Source of the DNA: JAXGTD01 sp040775095
Lineage (GTDB): Bacteria; Pseudomonadota; Gammaproteobacteria; Chromatiales; Chromatiaceae
Direction of reading: 5' to 3'
DNA: 28,604 bases
NCBI GenBank assembly: GCA_040775095.1
Contig: JAXGTD010000045.1
Location: 1 to 28,604 of the forward strand
Each line of letters begins with the position of its first letter. Within the stretch, counting starts at the first letter, position 1. This document shows, piece by piece, positions 1-8,339 of the stretch. Below the pieces are notes generated by a model. It was given only the letters and a program-made list of their open reading frames with translations. It had not been told where the DNA came from and searched no databases. Made by a program: the position numbers and the translations under genes.

Positions 1-494
1 GGCGCGTTGAAATTGACCGGCTCGAGGACCTGGCCGTGCGCCTGCTCGGCACAGACCTGCCTGACCGACGCGTCATCGAGACCGAGGATCGCCGCCATGG
101 CGCCGGTTCCGGCGGGGACCGCCTGCTGCATCAGGCGGCCACGTTCGGCGACAATGCCAACCGCATCGCGAAACGCCAACGCGCCACCCGCCACCAGCGC
201 CGAGTACTCGCCCAGACTGTGCCCCGCCATCAGCGCCGGCACCGGGCCGCCGCGCGCGCGCCAGCAACGCCAGACCGCAACGCCGGCGGCCAGCATCGCC
301 GGTTGGGTGTGCTCGGTCTCATCGAGTGTCTCGCGAGGCCCTTGGCTGACCAGCTGCCACAGATCGAGCCCAAGCACATCCGAGGCCTCGGCAAAGGTCT
401 CCGGTACCTCGGGATAGCGCGTCGCCAGCTCGCCGAGCATGCCGACCGCCTGTGAACCCTGGCCAGGGAAGAGAAAAGCGAGCGATTCATTCAT
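1..494 (-). CDS. fabD: Malonyl-CoA:ACP transacylase, N-terminal part (runs off window)
   Basis: Transfers malonyl groups from CoA to acyl carrier protein, supplying the extender unit for cytosolic fatty-acid synthesis. About 164 residues are visible before the window edge. The start reads MNESLAFLFPGQGSQAVGML, with the family's FPGQGSQ motif, and the nucleophile motif GHSLGE places the catalytic Ser near residue 93. The ATG at 494 is chosen because only this frame gives FPGQGSQ; another ATG at 490 opens a different, meaningless frame. It follows fabH by 15 bp on the same strand, with only a weak purine stretch as ribosome binding site, so translation is probably coupled to fabH. The C-terminal half, with the catalytic His, lies outside the window. 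Confidence 0.95.
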   Translation of the reverse strand, partial: MNESLAFLFPGQGSQAVGMLGELATRYPEVPETFAEASDVLGLDLWQLVSQGPRETLDETEHTQPAMLAAGVAVWRCWRARGGPVPALMAGHSLGEYSALVAGGALAFRDAVGIVAERGRLMQQAVPAGTGAMAAILGLDDASVRQVCAEQAHGQVLEPVNFNA

Positions 495-509
495 CGTCGA
501 GTCCCGGTA

Positions 510-1481
510 TCAATAGCGCAGCAGAACCGAGCCCCAGGTGAAGCCGCCGCCGAACGCCTCCATCAGGACCGTCTGGCCGCGTTTGATGCGCCCGTCGCGC
601 ACCGCCTGATCGAAGGCAAGCGGGATCGAGGCCGCGGAGGTGTTGCCATGATCCTGCACCGTCACGACGACCTGCTCCATCGACAGGTCGAGCTTGCGTG
701 CAGTGGCCTGGATGATGCGCATGTTCGCCTGGTGCGGGACGAGCCAGTCCACATCGGCGCGCGTCATCCCGTTCGCGGCCAGGGTCTCGTCCACGATACG
801 CCCGAGCGTGGTCACCGCGACCCGGAACACCTCGTTGCCCTTCATCTGCATATAGGGCGAGCCGGTACCACCGTTACCGATACCGGCCGGAACCTGCAGC
901 AGCTCGCGATAGGCGCCATCGGCGTGCAGGTGCGAGGAGATGATCCCCGGCTCCTCCGCGGCACTGACGACGACCGCGCCAGCGCCGTCGCCGAACAGCA
1001 CGCAGGTACCGCGATCGGTCCAGTCGATGATGCGCGACAGGGTCTCGGCCCCGACCACCAGCGCGCGGCGTGCCGCGCCCGCGCGGATGAACTTATCGGC
1101 GACCGCCAGCGCATAGATGAACCCGGTGCACACGGCCTGCACATCGAAGGCCGGGCACCCGTGGATGTCCAAGCGCTCCTGGAGCAGACAGGCGTTGCTC
1201 GGGAATGTCTGATCCGGCGTCGTGGTGCCGAATACGATCAGGTCGATCTCCGACGGGGCGATACCGGCCGCGTCGAGGGCGCGCCGGGCCGCCGCCTCGG
1301 CAAGATCGACACAGGTCTCCCCCTCGCCCGCGATGTGGCGCTGCCGGATACCGGTGCGTTCACGGATCCAGGCGTCAGAGGTATCGACGATGCGCTCGAG
1401 ATCGCGATTGGTCACGATCTTCGCGGGCAGGAACCCCCCGGTTCCGAGGATGCGCGAGTATGGCTTCACGTCCCAGCTCAC
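510..1481 (-). CDS. fabH: 3-oxoacyl-ACP synthase III (KAS III)
   Basis: Condenses acetyl-CoA with malonyl-ACP to start fatty-acid elongation. 323 residues, normal for the family. The thiolase-fold catalytic triad is visible: Cys118 in VQAVCTGF, His250 in WLVPHQAN, Asn280 in GNTSAAS. The N-terminus YSRILGTGGFLP is typical. The start is a GTG overlapping the plsX stop by 4 bp (GTGA), which suggests translational coupling. A second in-frame GTG four codons downstream (before KPYSRIL) is also possible, and family starts would fit it equally well. It lies between plsX and fabD in the usual plsX-fabH-fabD order. Confidence 0.96.
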   Translation of the reverse strand: MSWDVKPYSRILGTGGFLPAKIVTNRDLERIVDTSDAWIRERTGIRQRHIAGEGETCVDLAEAAARRALDAAGIAPSEIDLIVFGTTTPDQTFPSNACLLQERLDIHGCPAFDVQAVCTGFIYALAVADKFIRAGAARRALVVGAETLSRIIDWTDRGTCVLFGDGAGAVVVSAAEEPGIISSHLHADGAYRELLQVPAGIGNGGTGSPYMQMKGNEVFRVAVTTLGRIVDETLAANGMTRADVDWLVPHQANMRIIQATARKLDLSMEQVVVTVQDHGNTSAASIPLAFDQAVRDGRIKRGQTVLMEAFGGGFTWGSVLLRY

Positions 1482-2509
1482 GCCATTGCCATGCGGCGCT
1501 CGTTACCCAGATGCGCTCCTAACTGATGCTCGATCCGCTCCAGGACGTGGGCGTGGATCTCTTTCTCCGCGATGTGGATCGCGTTCTCGAATGAGAGCAC
1601 ATCGGCCCCGCCGTGGCTCTTGATCACGATGCCGCGCAGCCCCAGCAGGCTGGCGCCATTGTAGCGCCGCGGGTCGACGGCCCGGCGAAAGCCCCTGAGG
1701 ACCGGCAGCGCCACCAACCCCGCAAGACGCGTTGCCAGGTTGCGGTTGAAGTGCTTGCGCAGCATGTGCGCCAGGAGCTTCGCGACGCCCTCGCTGGTCT
1801 TGAGCGCGACGTTGCCGACGAATCCGTCCGACACGACCACATCGACGGCGCCCAGGTAGATGTCGTCACCCTCGACATAGCCGACGTAGTTCAGATCGCT
1901 CGCGACGAGCAGCTCGTGGGCCCGCTTGACCTGATCGTTCCCCTTGATCTCTTCGGCGCCGATATTGAGCAGGCCGACCGTGGGCGCGTCCAGCCCGCTG
2001 ACCGCGCGCACCAGCTCGCTGCCCATGACGGCGAACTGGAACAGGTGCTCGCCGGTGCAATCGACGTTGGCGCCGAGATCGAGCATGTGCGTCTGACCAT
2101 CGATCGAGGGCACGGCGGTGATGATGGCCGGGCGATCGATGTGCGGCAGCGTCTTGAGCACGAAGCGCGCCGTTGCCATCAGCGCGCCGGTATTCCCCGC
2201 GCTGACACAGGCATCGGCCTCACCGCGCTTGACCAGGTCGATGGCCACGCGCATCGACGAGTCCTTCTTGTTGCGCAGTGCCTTCGACGGTGGCTCATCC
2301 ATGCCGACCTCTTGCGAGGCGTGGTGCAGGTGAAGGCGCGGATGCGGACCCACCGAGTCGAGATACGGCGCGACGGCCTCGCGTCGGCCAACCAGGATCA
2401 GCGCCGTCTCCGGCGACTTCTCGAGATAGTCCAGTGCCGCCGGCACCACGACCTTCGGGCCGTGGTCGCCGCCCATGGCATCCAATGCGATGGTCAGTCT
2501 AGCGTTCAA
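1478..2509 (-). CDS. plsX: Phosphate acyltransferase PlsX
   Basis: Makes acyl-phosphate from acyl-ACP and phosphate, the donor for the first acylation of glycerol-3-phosphate in phospholipid synthesis. Peripheral membrane enzyme. 343 residues, usual length. The start is TTG at 2509, supported by a GGAG seven bases upstream and by the family N-terminus ALDAMGGDHGP a few residues in. Other family features are SAGNTGALMA, DGFVGNVALK and a C-terminal GGADVLSFENAI-like segment. A 99-bp gap separates it from rpmF upstream, and it overlaps fabH by 4 bp downstream. Confidence 0.96.
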   Translation of the reverse strand: MNARLTIALDAMGGDHGPKVVVPAALDYLEKSPETALILVGRREAVAPYLDSVGPHPRLHLHHASQEVGMDEPPSKALRNKKDSSMRVAIDLVKRGEADACVSAGNTGALMATARFVLKTLPHIDRPAIITAVPSIDGQTHMLDLGANVDCTGEHLFQFAVMGSELVRAVSGLDAPTVGLLNIGAEEIKGNDQVKRAHELLVASDLNYVGYVEGDDIYLGAVDVVVSDGFVGNVALKTSEGVAKLLAHMLRKHFNRNLATRLAGLVALPVLRGFRRAVDPRRYNGASLLGLRGIVIKSHGGADVLSFENAIHIAEKEIHAHVLERIEHQLGAHLGNERRMAMA

Positions 2510-2608
2510 ATTGCTGCTCCGACGCGGACGAGCCGCGGGTGACGAGCTCCCGCGTCAATCCCCGGCCAGCGGATCCGTGAAGCAGGGGTGCCCTGGCTCG
2601 CCAACGAC

Positions 2609-2785
2609 TCAGGCTTCCCGGTCCACGACCTTGCGGCCACGGTAAAAGCCATCGGGTGTCAAGTGATGACGGCGATGGATCTCGCCCGTGGTGGAGTCTT
2701 CCGACAGGGTCGGCTTCGACAACGCATCATGGGAGCGGCGCATCCCACGCTTGGAGGGGGTCTTTCGATTTTGCTGAACGGCCAT
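2609..2785 (-). CDS. rpmF: 50S ribosomal protein L32
   Basis: Small protein of the large ribosomal subunit. The 58-residue product begins MAVQQNRKTPSKRGMRRSHD and contains the family segments SKRGMRRSHD, TGEIHRRHH and DGFYRGRKV. It has no cysteines, so it is the zinc-independent type. The ATG at 2785 has GGAG six bases upstream. It lies 23 bp after yceD and before plsX, the widely conserved yceD-rpmF-plsX arrangement. Confidence 0.96.
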   Translation of the reverse strand: MAVQQNRKTPSKRGMRRSHDALSKPTLSEDSTTGEIHRRHHLTPDGFYRGRKVVDREA

Positions 2786-2808
2786 GTCGGTCTCCGCAAA
2801 TCCTCAGG

Positions 2809-3330
2809 TTAGTCGTTAGTGTTGGGTTTCCACGCAGCCAGGGCTGCAAACGGATGCTCGCGTTGTTCGTCGATGGCCTGCACCAGCTCATCGGCTCCCC
2901 CTGGTGCGCGGCACTCCCCTGGCGCATGCCGCGGGATGGCCGGCACCGCCAGGATCAGCTCGTCCTCGATCAGCTCTTTCGGGCGGATCATCCTCTGCTC
3001 GAGCCACAGCGGGTCAAATCCCTCGGGGAGATCGTCCGCCCCCTCGTGCTGCTCGAGCAACACCAGATGGAAGCGCTCTTCCACCGGAAGATCGTACGGT
3101 TCCAGACAGCGCTGACAGGTTACCCGAAGCGAGGCCCTGACAGCCCCCTCGACCAGCCGGCGACCATCGCCGTCACGCCGCAGCGCAAGCTCGTAAGTCG
3201 CCTGCCCGGCGTCGTCGACCAGCAGCGCTCGCAGACGCGGTAGCGTCGAGAGTGCGATCACGCCCCGATAACGCTCTCCGGCAGCAGCAGCGCGTAACGG
3301 GTCGATGAGATCCGGAAGCTGAGCACACAT
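2809..3330 (-). CDS. yceD: YceD family protein (DUF177), 23S rRNA accumulation factor type
   Basis: DUF177/YceD proteins are associated with 23S rRNA accumulation and are co-transcribed with rpmF; the molecular role is poorly known. 173 residues from the chosen start MCAQLPDLIDPLRAA. The family's CxxC is present as TCQRCLEP (Cys72, Cys75), followed by the acidic EDELILAVPAIPRH segment. The frame is open further upstream (to 3468), but that extension is Arg/Pro-rich and lacks family similarity. The ATG at 3330 gives the usual family N-terminus. No Shine-Dalgarno sequence is seen. A strong promoter ends only about 10 bp upstream, so the message may be nearly leaderless. Confidence 0.92.
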   Translation of the reverse strand: MCAQLPDLIDPLRAAAAGERYRGVIALSTLPRLRALLVDDAGQATYELALRRDGDGRRLVEGAVRASLRVTCQRCLEPYDLPVEERFHLVLLEQHEGADDLPEGFDPLWLEQRMIRPKELIEDELILAVPAIPRHAPGECRAPGGADELVQAIDEQREHPFAALAAWKPNTND

Positions 3331-3339
3331 AAGCCGCGC

Positions 3340-3369
3340 AGAATAACCTGCCGCATGCTCCGCTGTCAA
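3340..3369 (-). promoter_or_regulatory. Sigma70-type promoter for yceD-rpmF-plsX-fabHD
   Basis: On the minus strand a perfect TTGACA (3369-3364) is followed after 18 bases by TATTCT (3345-3340). Transcription would begin near 3333, about three bases before the yceD ATG at 3330, which fits the lack of a ribosome binding site there. Start-site prediction is by eye. Confidence 0.6.
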
Positions 3370-3637
3370 TGAATGGCGATAACCGAGGACGCTCATCACG
3401 CGAACGGGGCGAGCCCGCGGCCCCGATGGGCCAGTGCGGGCCGCGCGCGGGATGGGCGCGGCGAGCACCAGAGCGCGGCCGCCACGGGCCGATGTCGATC
3501 AACAGCCTGGCCGGCATCGGGTCAACTCGCGAACCCAGGACACGGCTCCCGACAGGCACGGTGTACAGTCACTTGGGTCACTGAACCTGCCGGCGCGTCC
3601 GCGCGCAACACGGCGAGCGCGATTCACGGCACCTGGA
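3370..3637. other. Intergenic region between the oad and yceD-fab units
   Basis: 268 bp with no convincing gene on either strand. Open frames through it are high-GC artefacts with Arg/Pro/Gly-rich translations. It must hold the end of the oadGAB transcript, but I see no clear hairpin plus T-tract. GC-rich partial dyads around 3408-3450 are too weak to call. Confidence 0.5.
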
Positions 3638-4771
3638 TCAGTCGCCGACCAGGGCCAGCAGCACCCCGGCCGCCACCGCGGAACCAATAACCCCGGCCAC
3701 GTTCGGCCCCATGGCGTGCATGAGCAGGAAGTTGTGGTGGTCCTCATCCAGCCCGACCTTATTGACCACACGCGCGGCCATCGGCACTGCCGAGACACCG
3801 GCGGCGCCGATCAATGGGTTCACCTTGCCGCCGGTCACCCGATACATCAGCTTACCCATCAATACCCCGGCGGCGGTGCCGATGGAGAAGGCCAGCGCGC
3901 CGAGCACCAGAATACCGAGGGTCTCGACCGCGAGAAACTTGTCTGCCGACAGTTTGGAGCCCACGGCCAGACCGAGCATGATGGTGACGATGTTGATGAT
4001 CTCGTTCTGCGCGGCGCGGCTCAGACGCTCCACCACACCGGACTCGCGCAGTAGGTTGCCAAACGTCAGCATACCGATCAACGGGGCCGCCGAGGGCAGC
4101 AGCAGCGCGCAGAGCACCAGCACCACGAATGGGAACAGGATCCGCTCCGCGCGCGAGACCGGGCGCAATTGCTGCATGACCACGGCACGCTCTTTCTTGG
4201 TGGTCAGGGCTCGCATGATGGGTGGCTGGATGATCGGCACCAGTGCCATGTAGGAGTATGCGGCCACCGCGATGGCGCCGAGCAGATCGGGGGCCAGCCG
4301 CGAGGCCAGGAAGATCGCCGTCGGCCCGTCCGCGCCGCCGATGATCGCGATCGCCGACGCGTCCTTGAGCGTGAACTCGAATCCCGGCACGGCATTCAAT
4401 GCAACCGCACCGATCAACGTCGCGAAGATGCCGAACTGGGCCGCGGCACCGAGCAGCAGCGTCGAGGGTCGGGCGATCAGCGCGCCGAAGTCGGTGAGCG
4501 CGCCAACCCCCATGAAGATCAGCAGAGGGAAAATGCCGGTCTCCACACCAACGGCGTAGATCTGCCCGATCATGCCATCGTGACCGCCGATACCGGCCAC
4601 CGGGATGTTGCTCAGCAGGGCACCGAATCCGATCGGGATCAGCAGCAGCGGCTCAAACTTCTTGACGATGGCGAGATAGATCAGCAGGCAGCCGATGGCC
4701 ATCATCAGCGCCTGGCCCCACTCGAGGTTGGCAAGGCCCGCGGACTGCCACAGCTTGAGGACCTGTTCCAT
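3638..4771 (-). CDS. oadB: Sodium-pumping oxaloacetate decarboxylase, beta subunit
   Basis: Integral membrane subunit that decarboxylates carboxybiotin and uses the free energy to export Na+. 377 residues, within the family range, with many hydrophobic segments. The key signature IIGGADGPTAIFLAS is present, so the conserved Asp used in ion coupling is Asp148. The C-terminal HNFLLMHAMGPNVAGVIGS segment is also typical. The ATG at 4771 follows the oadA stop by 3 bp without a clear Shine-Dalgarno sequence, suggesting coupled translation. The related methylmalonyl-CoA or glutaconyl-CoA decarboxylase beta subunits look similar; the oadA partner with a carboxyltransferase domain favours oxaloacetate. 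Confidence 0.94.
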   Translation of the reverse strand: MEQVLKLWQSAGLANLEWGQALMMAIGCLLIYLAIVKKFEPLLLIPIGFGALLSNIPVAGIGGHDGMIGQIYAVGVETGIFPLLIFMGVGALTDFGALIARPSTLLLGAAAQFGIFATLIGAVALNAVPGFEFTLKDASAIAIIGGADGPTAIFLASRLAPDLLGAIAVAAYSYMALVPIIQPPIMRALTTKKERAVVMQQLRPVSRAERILFPFVVLVLCALLLPSAAPLIGMLTFGNLLRESGVVERLSRAAQNEIINIVTIMLGLAVGSKLSADKFLAVETLGILVLGALAFSIGTAAGVLMGKLMYRVTGGKVNPLIGAAGVSAVPMAARVVNKVGLDEDHHNFLLMHAMGPNVAGVIGSAVAAGVLLALVGD

Positions 4772-4774
4772 GTC

Positions 4775-6586
4775 TCAGCCGAGCGCGAGCAGCGGGGCCC
4801 CGAGGGAGACCGCGTCTCCTTCTTTGACCCGAATCTCGGTCACGCTACCGACACATGGGGCGCGCACCTCCGTCTCCATTTTCATGGCCTCGAGCACTAC
4901 CACAACGTCACCGGAGGCGACACGCTGGCCAGGTCGCACGCTGATCTTCACAATGTTTCCGGCAAGGGGCGACTCCACGATGCGCACATCGGCGCCCGCC
5001 GCCGGGATCGGGGTGACGGGGGCCGCGGCGGACGCCGCCGGCGCAGCGGATGTCACCGTCTCGAGAGCCCCCCGCGGTGAGACGACAACGTCATAGGGCT
5101 GACCATTGACCTCGACACGATACGCCTCGGGGCCCGCTGGCGCGGGCGCAGCCGGCGCCGTCGACGAGGCGGGGGCCGCGTCGTCGATCTCCCAGGGGCG
5201 CGGCTCGAATGCGTCCGCCTTGCCCCGGTTCGCGAGAAACTTGAGCCCCACCTGCGGGAACATCGCGTAGATCAACACGTCGTCGACGGGATTTTCACCG
5301 ATGGTCAGCTCGCGCTCACCGGCGATGCCCTCCAGCTCCTCGGTCAACCGATCCATCTCCGGGCTCAGGTTATCGGCCGGGCGACAGGTGATCGGCTCCT
5401 CGCCATCGCCGAGAACGCGCGCCTGCAGATCCTTGTCGACCGGCGCGGGTGGCGCCCCGTAGGCCCCGCGCAGTACGCCAGCGGTCTCGTTGGTAATGCT
5501 CTTGTAGCGCTCGCCCATCAGCACGTTGAGCACCGCCTGACTGCCGACGATCTGCGACGTGGGCGTCACCAACGGGATATAGCCGAGGTCCTTGCGCACC
5601 CGGGGAATCTCCTCGAGCACCTCGTCGAGGCGATTCCCGGCCCCCTGCTCCCGCAGCTGGTTCTCCATGTTCGTCAGCATGCCGCCGGGGACCTGGGCGA
5701 CGAGGATTCGCGAATCCACGCCCTTGAGGGCGCCTTCGAAGCGGGCGTACTTCTTGCGCACCTCGCGGAAGTACGCGGCGATCTCCTCGAGCAGATGGAG
5801 GTCCAGCCCGGTGTCACGCGCCGTGCCCTGGAAAATGGCGACGACCGACTCGGTGGGCGAATGGCCGTAGGTCATGCTCATGGACGAGATGGCCGTATCG
5901 ACCATGTCGATGCCGGCCTCGGCGGCCTTGACGATGCTCGTGGTGCTCATGCCAGTGGTGGCGTGGCACTGCATCGCGATCGGGACGGCGCAGACCTCCT
6001 TGAGCCGTGTCACCAGCTCCTCGGCCACGTAGGGCCTGAGCAGGCCGGCCATATCCTTGATGCAGATGGAATGGCAGCCGAGGTCTTCCAGGCGGCGTCC
6101 CATATCGACCCAGGCATCGACATCGTGGACCGGGCTGACCGTGTAGGAGATGGTGCCCTGGGCATGGGCGTCCGTGGCCAGCACCGAGCGCACGGCCTGC
6201 GCCAGGTTGCGCAGGTCGTTCATCGCATCGAAGATGCGAAACACATCGATACCGTTCTTGGCTGCCCGCTCGACGAAGCTGTCCACCACGTCATCGGCGT
6301 AGTGCCGATAGCCGAGCAGATTCTGACCCCGAAGCAGCATCTGCTGGGGCGTTTTGGGCATCGCGGCCTTGAGCTGGCGCAGGCGTTCCCAGGGATCCTC
6401 ACCCAGGTAACGGATGCAGGCGTCGAATGTCGCGCCGCCCCAGGTCTCCAGGGACCAGTAGCCGACCTGATCGAGTTTCGCCGCGATCGGCAGCATGTCC
6501 TCGAGCCGCATCCGCGTCGCCAGCAGCGACTGATGGGCGTCGCGCAGCACGACGTCGGTAATGCCGAGGGGTGTGTTGTGGTTCAT
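4775..6586 (-). CDS. oadA: Oxaloacetate decarboxylase, biotin-carrying alpha subunit
   Basis: Cytosolic carboxyltransferase that moves the carboxyl group of oxaloacetate onto biotin. 603 residues. Order: HMG-CoA-lyase-like TIM-barrel (about 5-275, starting LRDAHQSLLATRMR with metal ligand Asp16), a conserved carboxylase domain (about 290-460), an Ala/Pro linker (about 465-485 and again about 505-535), and a C-terminal biotinyl domain with EAMKMETE, the biotinylated Lys being Lys569, 34 residues from the end. The expected carbamylated Lys is Lys177 in IKDMAG. Oddity: where described family members have two metal-binding His (HxH before ATTG), this protein reads QCHATTG, so the first is Gln206. 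ATG 6586 is chosen over an upstream extension because GAAGGA precedes it and family similarity begins there. Confidence 0.95.
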   Translation of the reverse strand: MNHNTPLGITDVVLRDAHQSLLATRMRLEDMLPIAAKLDQVGYWSLETWGGATFDACIRYLGEDPWERLRQLKAAMPKTPQQMLLRGQNLLGYRHYADDVVDSFVERAAKNGIDVFRIFDAMNDLRNLAQAVRSVLATDAHAQGTISYTVSPVHDVDAWVDMGRRLEDLGCHSICIKDMAGLLRPYVAEELVTRLKEVCAVPIAMQCHATTGMSTTSIVKAAEAGIDMVDTAISSMSMTYGHSPTESVVAIFQGTARDTGLDLHLLEEIAAYFREVRKKYARFEGALKGVDSRILVAQVPGGMLTNMENQLREQGAGNRLDEVLEEIPRVRKDLGYIPLVTPTSQIVGSQAVLNVLMGERYKSITNETAGVLRGAYGAPPAPVDKDLQARVLGDGEEPITCRPADNLSPEMDRLTEELEGIAGERELTIGENPVDDVLIYAMFPQVGLKFLANRGKADAFEPRPWEIDDAAPASSTAPAAPAPAGPEAYRVEVNGQPYDVVVSPRGALETVTSAAPAASAAAPVTPIPAAGADVRIVESPLAGNIVKISVRPGQRVASGDVVVVLEAMKMETEVRAPCVGSVTEIRVKEGDAVSLGAPLLALG

Positions 6587-6658
6587 CGTTGGGATCCTTC
6601 GGGTCTGCGCCTGGGAGGGTTGTCGGAACGGGCCCGCTCGCACCGGCTCGCGACCTGG

Positions 6659-6916
6659 TCAGCCCCGGCGGGACCGCCTGGAACGATGGCGTGCCACGGC
6701 CGCGGCGATGGCCGCGACGATGTCGCCGGGTACATCCGCATCTTTTTGGGCCGTTGCCAGCGTGACCGCCGGCCCCGGGTCGGGCTGCCCCAGGCGAAGC
6801 ACCAGCCACGAGGTCAGGCGCAACAGGGCAACCAAGAGCAGCAGGAAGCAAAAGACGATGCCCATCCCGATGCCCATCAAACGCAGGCTTTCGCCGATCA
6901 GCGCCGCGTCGCCCAT
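6659..6916 (-). CDS. oadG: Oxaloacetate decarboxylase, gamma subunit
   Basis: Small single-pass membrane subunit that holds alpha and beta subunits together. 85 residues. One strongly hydrophobic segment at about 13-40 (MGIGMGIVFCFLLLLVALL) is followed by a short charged tail with Arg-rich end (RHRSRRSRRG), as in OadG proteins. The C-terminal metal-binding residues described in some OadG proteins are not obvious here. GGAG lies eight bases before the ATG. It precedes oadA by 72 bp, giving the standard oadG-A-B order. Confidence 0.85.
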   Translation of the reverse strand: MGDAALIGESLRLMGIGMGIVFCFLLLLVALLRLTSWLVLRLGQPDPGPAVTLATAQKDADVPGDIVAAIAAAVARHRSRRSRRG

Positions 6917-6979
6917 GCCCTGTGCTCCGTCAACCCCCGGGTGTTCATCCTCATCGAGTGGGATCCTAGCCCGACGGCA

Positions 6980-8275
6980 TCAATCGTCGAACGGATGCCG
7001 CACGACCAATGTCTGGGCACGATCCGGGCCAGTCGAGACGATGTCGATCGGCACACCACCGAGCTCCTCGATCCGGCCCAGATAGGCGCGTGCCGCCGGC
7101 GGCAGGCCCTCGAGCGACCCGGTGCCGACCGTCGTCTGCTGCCATCCCGGCATCTCGATGAACTTTGGCTTGCAGCGGGCCAGATCCTCGGCACTGACCG
7201 GTGGCACAAGGAGCTCCTTGCCATTGAGGTCGTAGGCGACACAGATGCGCAGCGTCTGCATGCCGTCGAGCACGTCGAGCTTGGTAATGCAGAGGCCGGA
7301 TACGCTATTGACCGCAAAGGAACGGCGCAGCGCGACCATGTCCAGCCAGCCACAGCGGCGCTTGCGCCCGGTGGTGGCGCCAAATTCGTGACCGCGCTCA
7401 CCCAGATGCTCGCCATCGCCGTCGAAGAGCTCGGTCGGAAAAGGCCCACCGCCCACGCGGGTGGTATAGGCCTTCACGATGCCAAGCACTTGATCGAGGT
7501 CCAGCGGTCCGATGCCGCTGCCACTGGCGGCGCCGCCCGCGGTGGTGGTCGAAGAGGTCACGTAGGGGTATGTGCCATGATCGATGTCCAACAACGCCCC
7601 TTGCGCGCCCTCGAACAGGATGTTGCCGCCATCGGCCTGGATCTGGTGCAACCGCGCGGCAACATCGGTGACCATGGGGGCAATCTGCTCCCCTTGGGCC
7701 AGGGCCTGATCGAGGCTGGACTGGAAATCGACAGGGTCGGTCTTGAAATAGTGCTGCAAGGCAAAATTGTGGTAATCCAACACCTCGCGTAGCCGCTCCG
7801 TGAAATGGGCCGGGTCGAGCAGCTCCCCGAGACGGATCCCCCGGCGCGAGATCTTGTCCTCGTAAGCCGGGCCAATGCCCCGCCCAGTGGTCCCGATGGC
7901 CTTGCTGCCTCGCGCGCGTTCACGCGCCTGATCCAGCGCGATGTGGTACGGAAGGATGAGCGCGCAGGCGGAGCTGATGCGCAGACGCTCGCGCGCGGGC
8001 ACGCCGCGCGCCTCGAGCGTCGCGGTCTCGCTCAAGAGCGCCTCCGGCGACAGGACCACGCCATTTCCGATCAGGCAGTGCACACCATCGTGCAGGATGC
8101 CCGAGGGGATCAGGTGAAGGATCGTCTGCTGGCCATCGATGACCAGGGTGTGGCCGGCATTGTGGCCACCCTGAAAACGCACGACCGCGTCTGCCCGCTC
8201 CGTGAGCAGGTCGACGACCTTACCCTTGCCTTCGTCACCCCACTGGGTGCCGATCACTACAACATTTTTTCCCAT
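6980..8275 (-). CDS. purA: Adenylosuccinate synthetase
   Basis: Joins IMP and aspartate using GTP, the first committed step to AMP. 431 residues, the usual length. The N-terminus QWGDEGKGKVVDLL holds the phosphate loop and catalytic Asp14, and GGHNAGHT gives catalytic His42. Other signatures are GTTGRGIGPAYEDK and the C-terminal VSTGPDR...NPF-like end. ATG 8275 is chosen by family alignment, since an open extension upstream to 8446 has no similarity. An AG-rich stretch (GAAGAAGAA) lies upstream as a weak ribosome site. It lies 64 bp after hisZ; oadG follows 63 bp downstream on the same strand. Confidence 0.97.
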   Translation of the reverse strand: MGKNVVVIGTQWGDEGKGKVVDLLTERADAVVRFQGGHNAGHTLVIDGQQTILHLIPSGILHDGVHCLIGNGVVLSPEALLSETATLEARGVPARERLRISSACALILPYHIALDQARERARGSKAIGTTGRGIGPAYEDKISRRGIRLGELLDPAHFTERLREVLDYHNFALQHYFKTDPVDFQSSLDQALAQGEQIAPMVTDVAARLHQIQADGGNILFEGAQGALLDIDHGTYPYVTSSTTTAGGAASGSGIGPLDLDQVLGIVKAYTTRVGGGPFPTELFDGDGEHLGERGHEFGATTGRKRRCGWLDMVALRRSFAVNSVSGLCITKLDVLDGMQTLRICVAYDLNGKELLVPPVSAEDLARCKPKFIEMPGWQQTTVGTGSLEGLPPAARAYLGRIEELGGVPIDIVSTGPDRAQTLVVRHPFDD

Positions 8276-8339
8276 CGGCCGTTCTTCTTCGCTCGGTTCA
8301 GTTGAAAAGGTCGATGCGGCGGTGCCGCACACGCTACAC

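Noticed and set aside
230..490. Separate 86-residue minus-strand gene starting at 490
   Set aside because: It is a frame-shifted shadow of fabD; the fabD frame from 494 carries FPGQGSQ and GHSLGE.
5795..7792. Long plus-strand open frame (665 codons) opposite oadA, oadG and purA
   Set aside because: It lies antisense to three well-supported genes, and its translation is low-complexity, rich in Arg, His, Gly and Asp, with no family resemblance. Such frames are common on the opposite strand of GC-rich genes.
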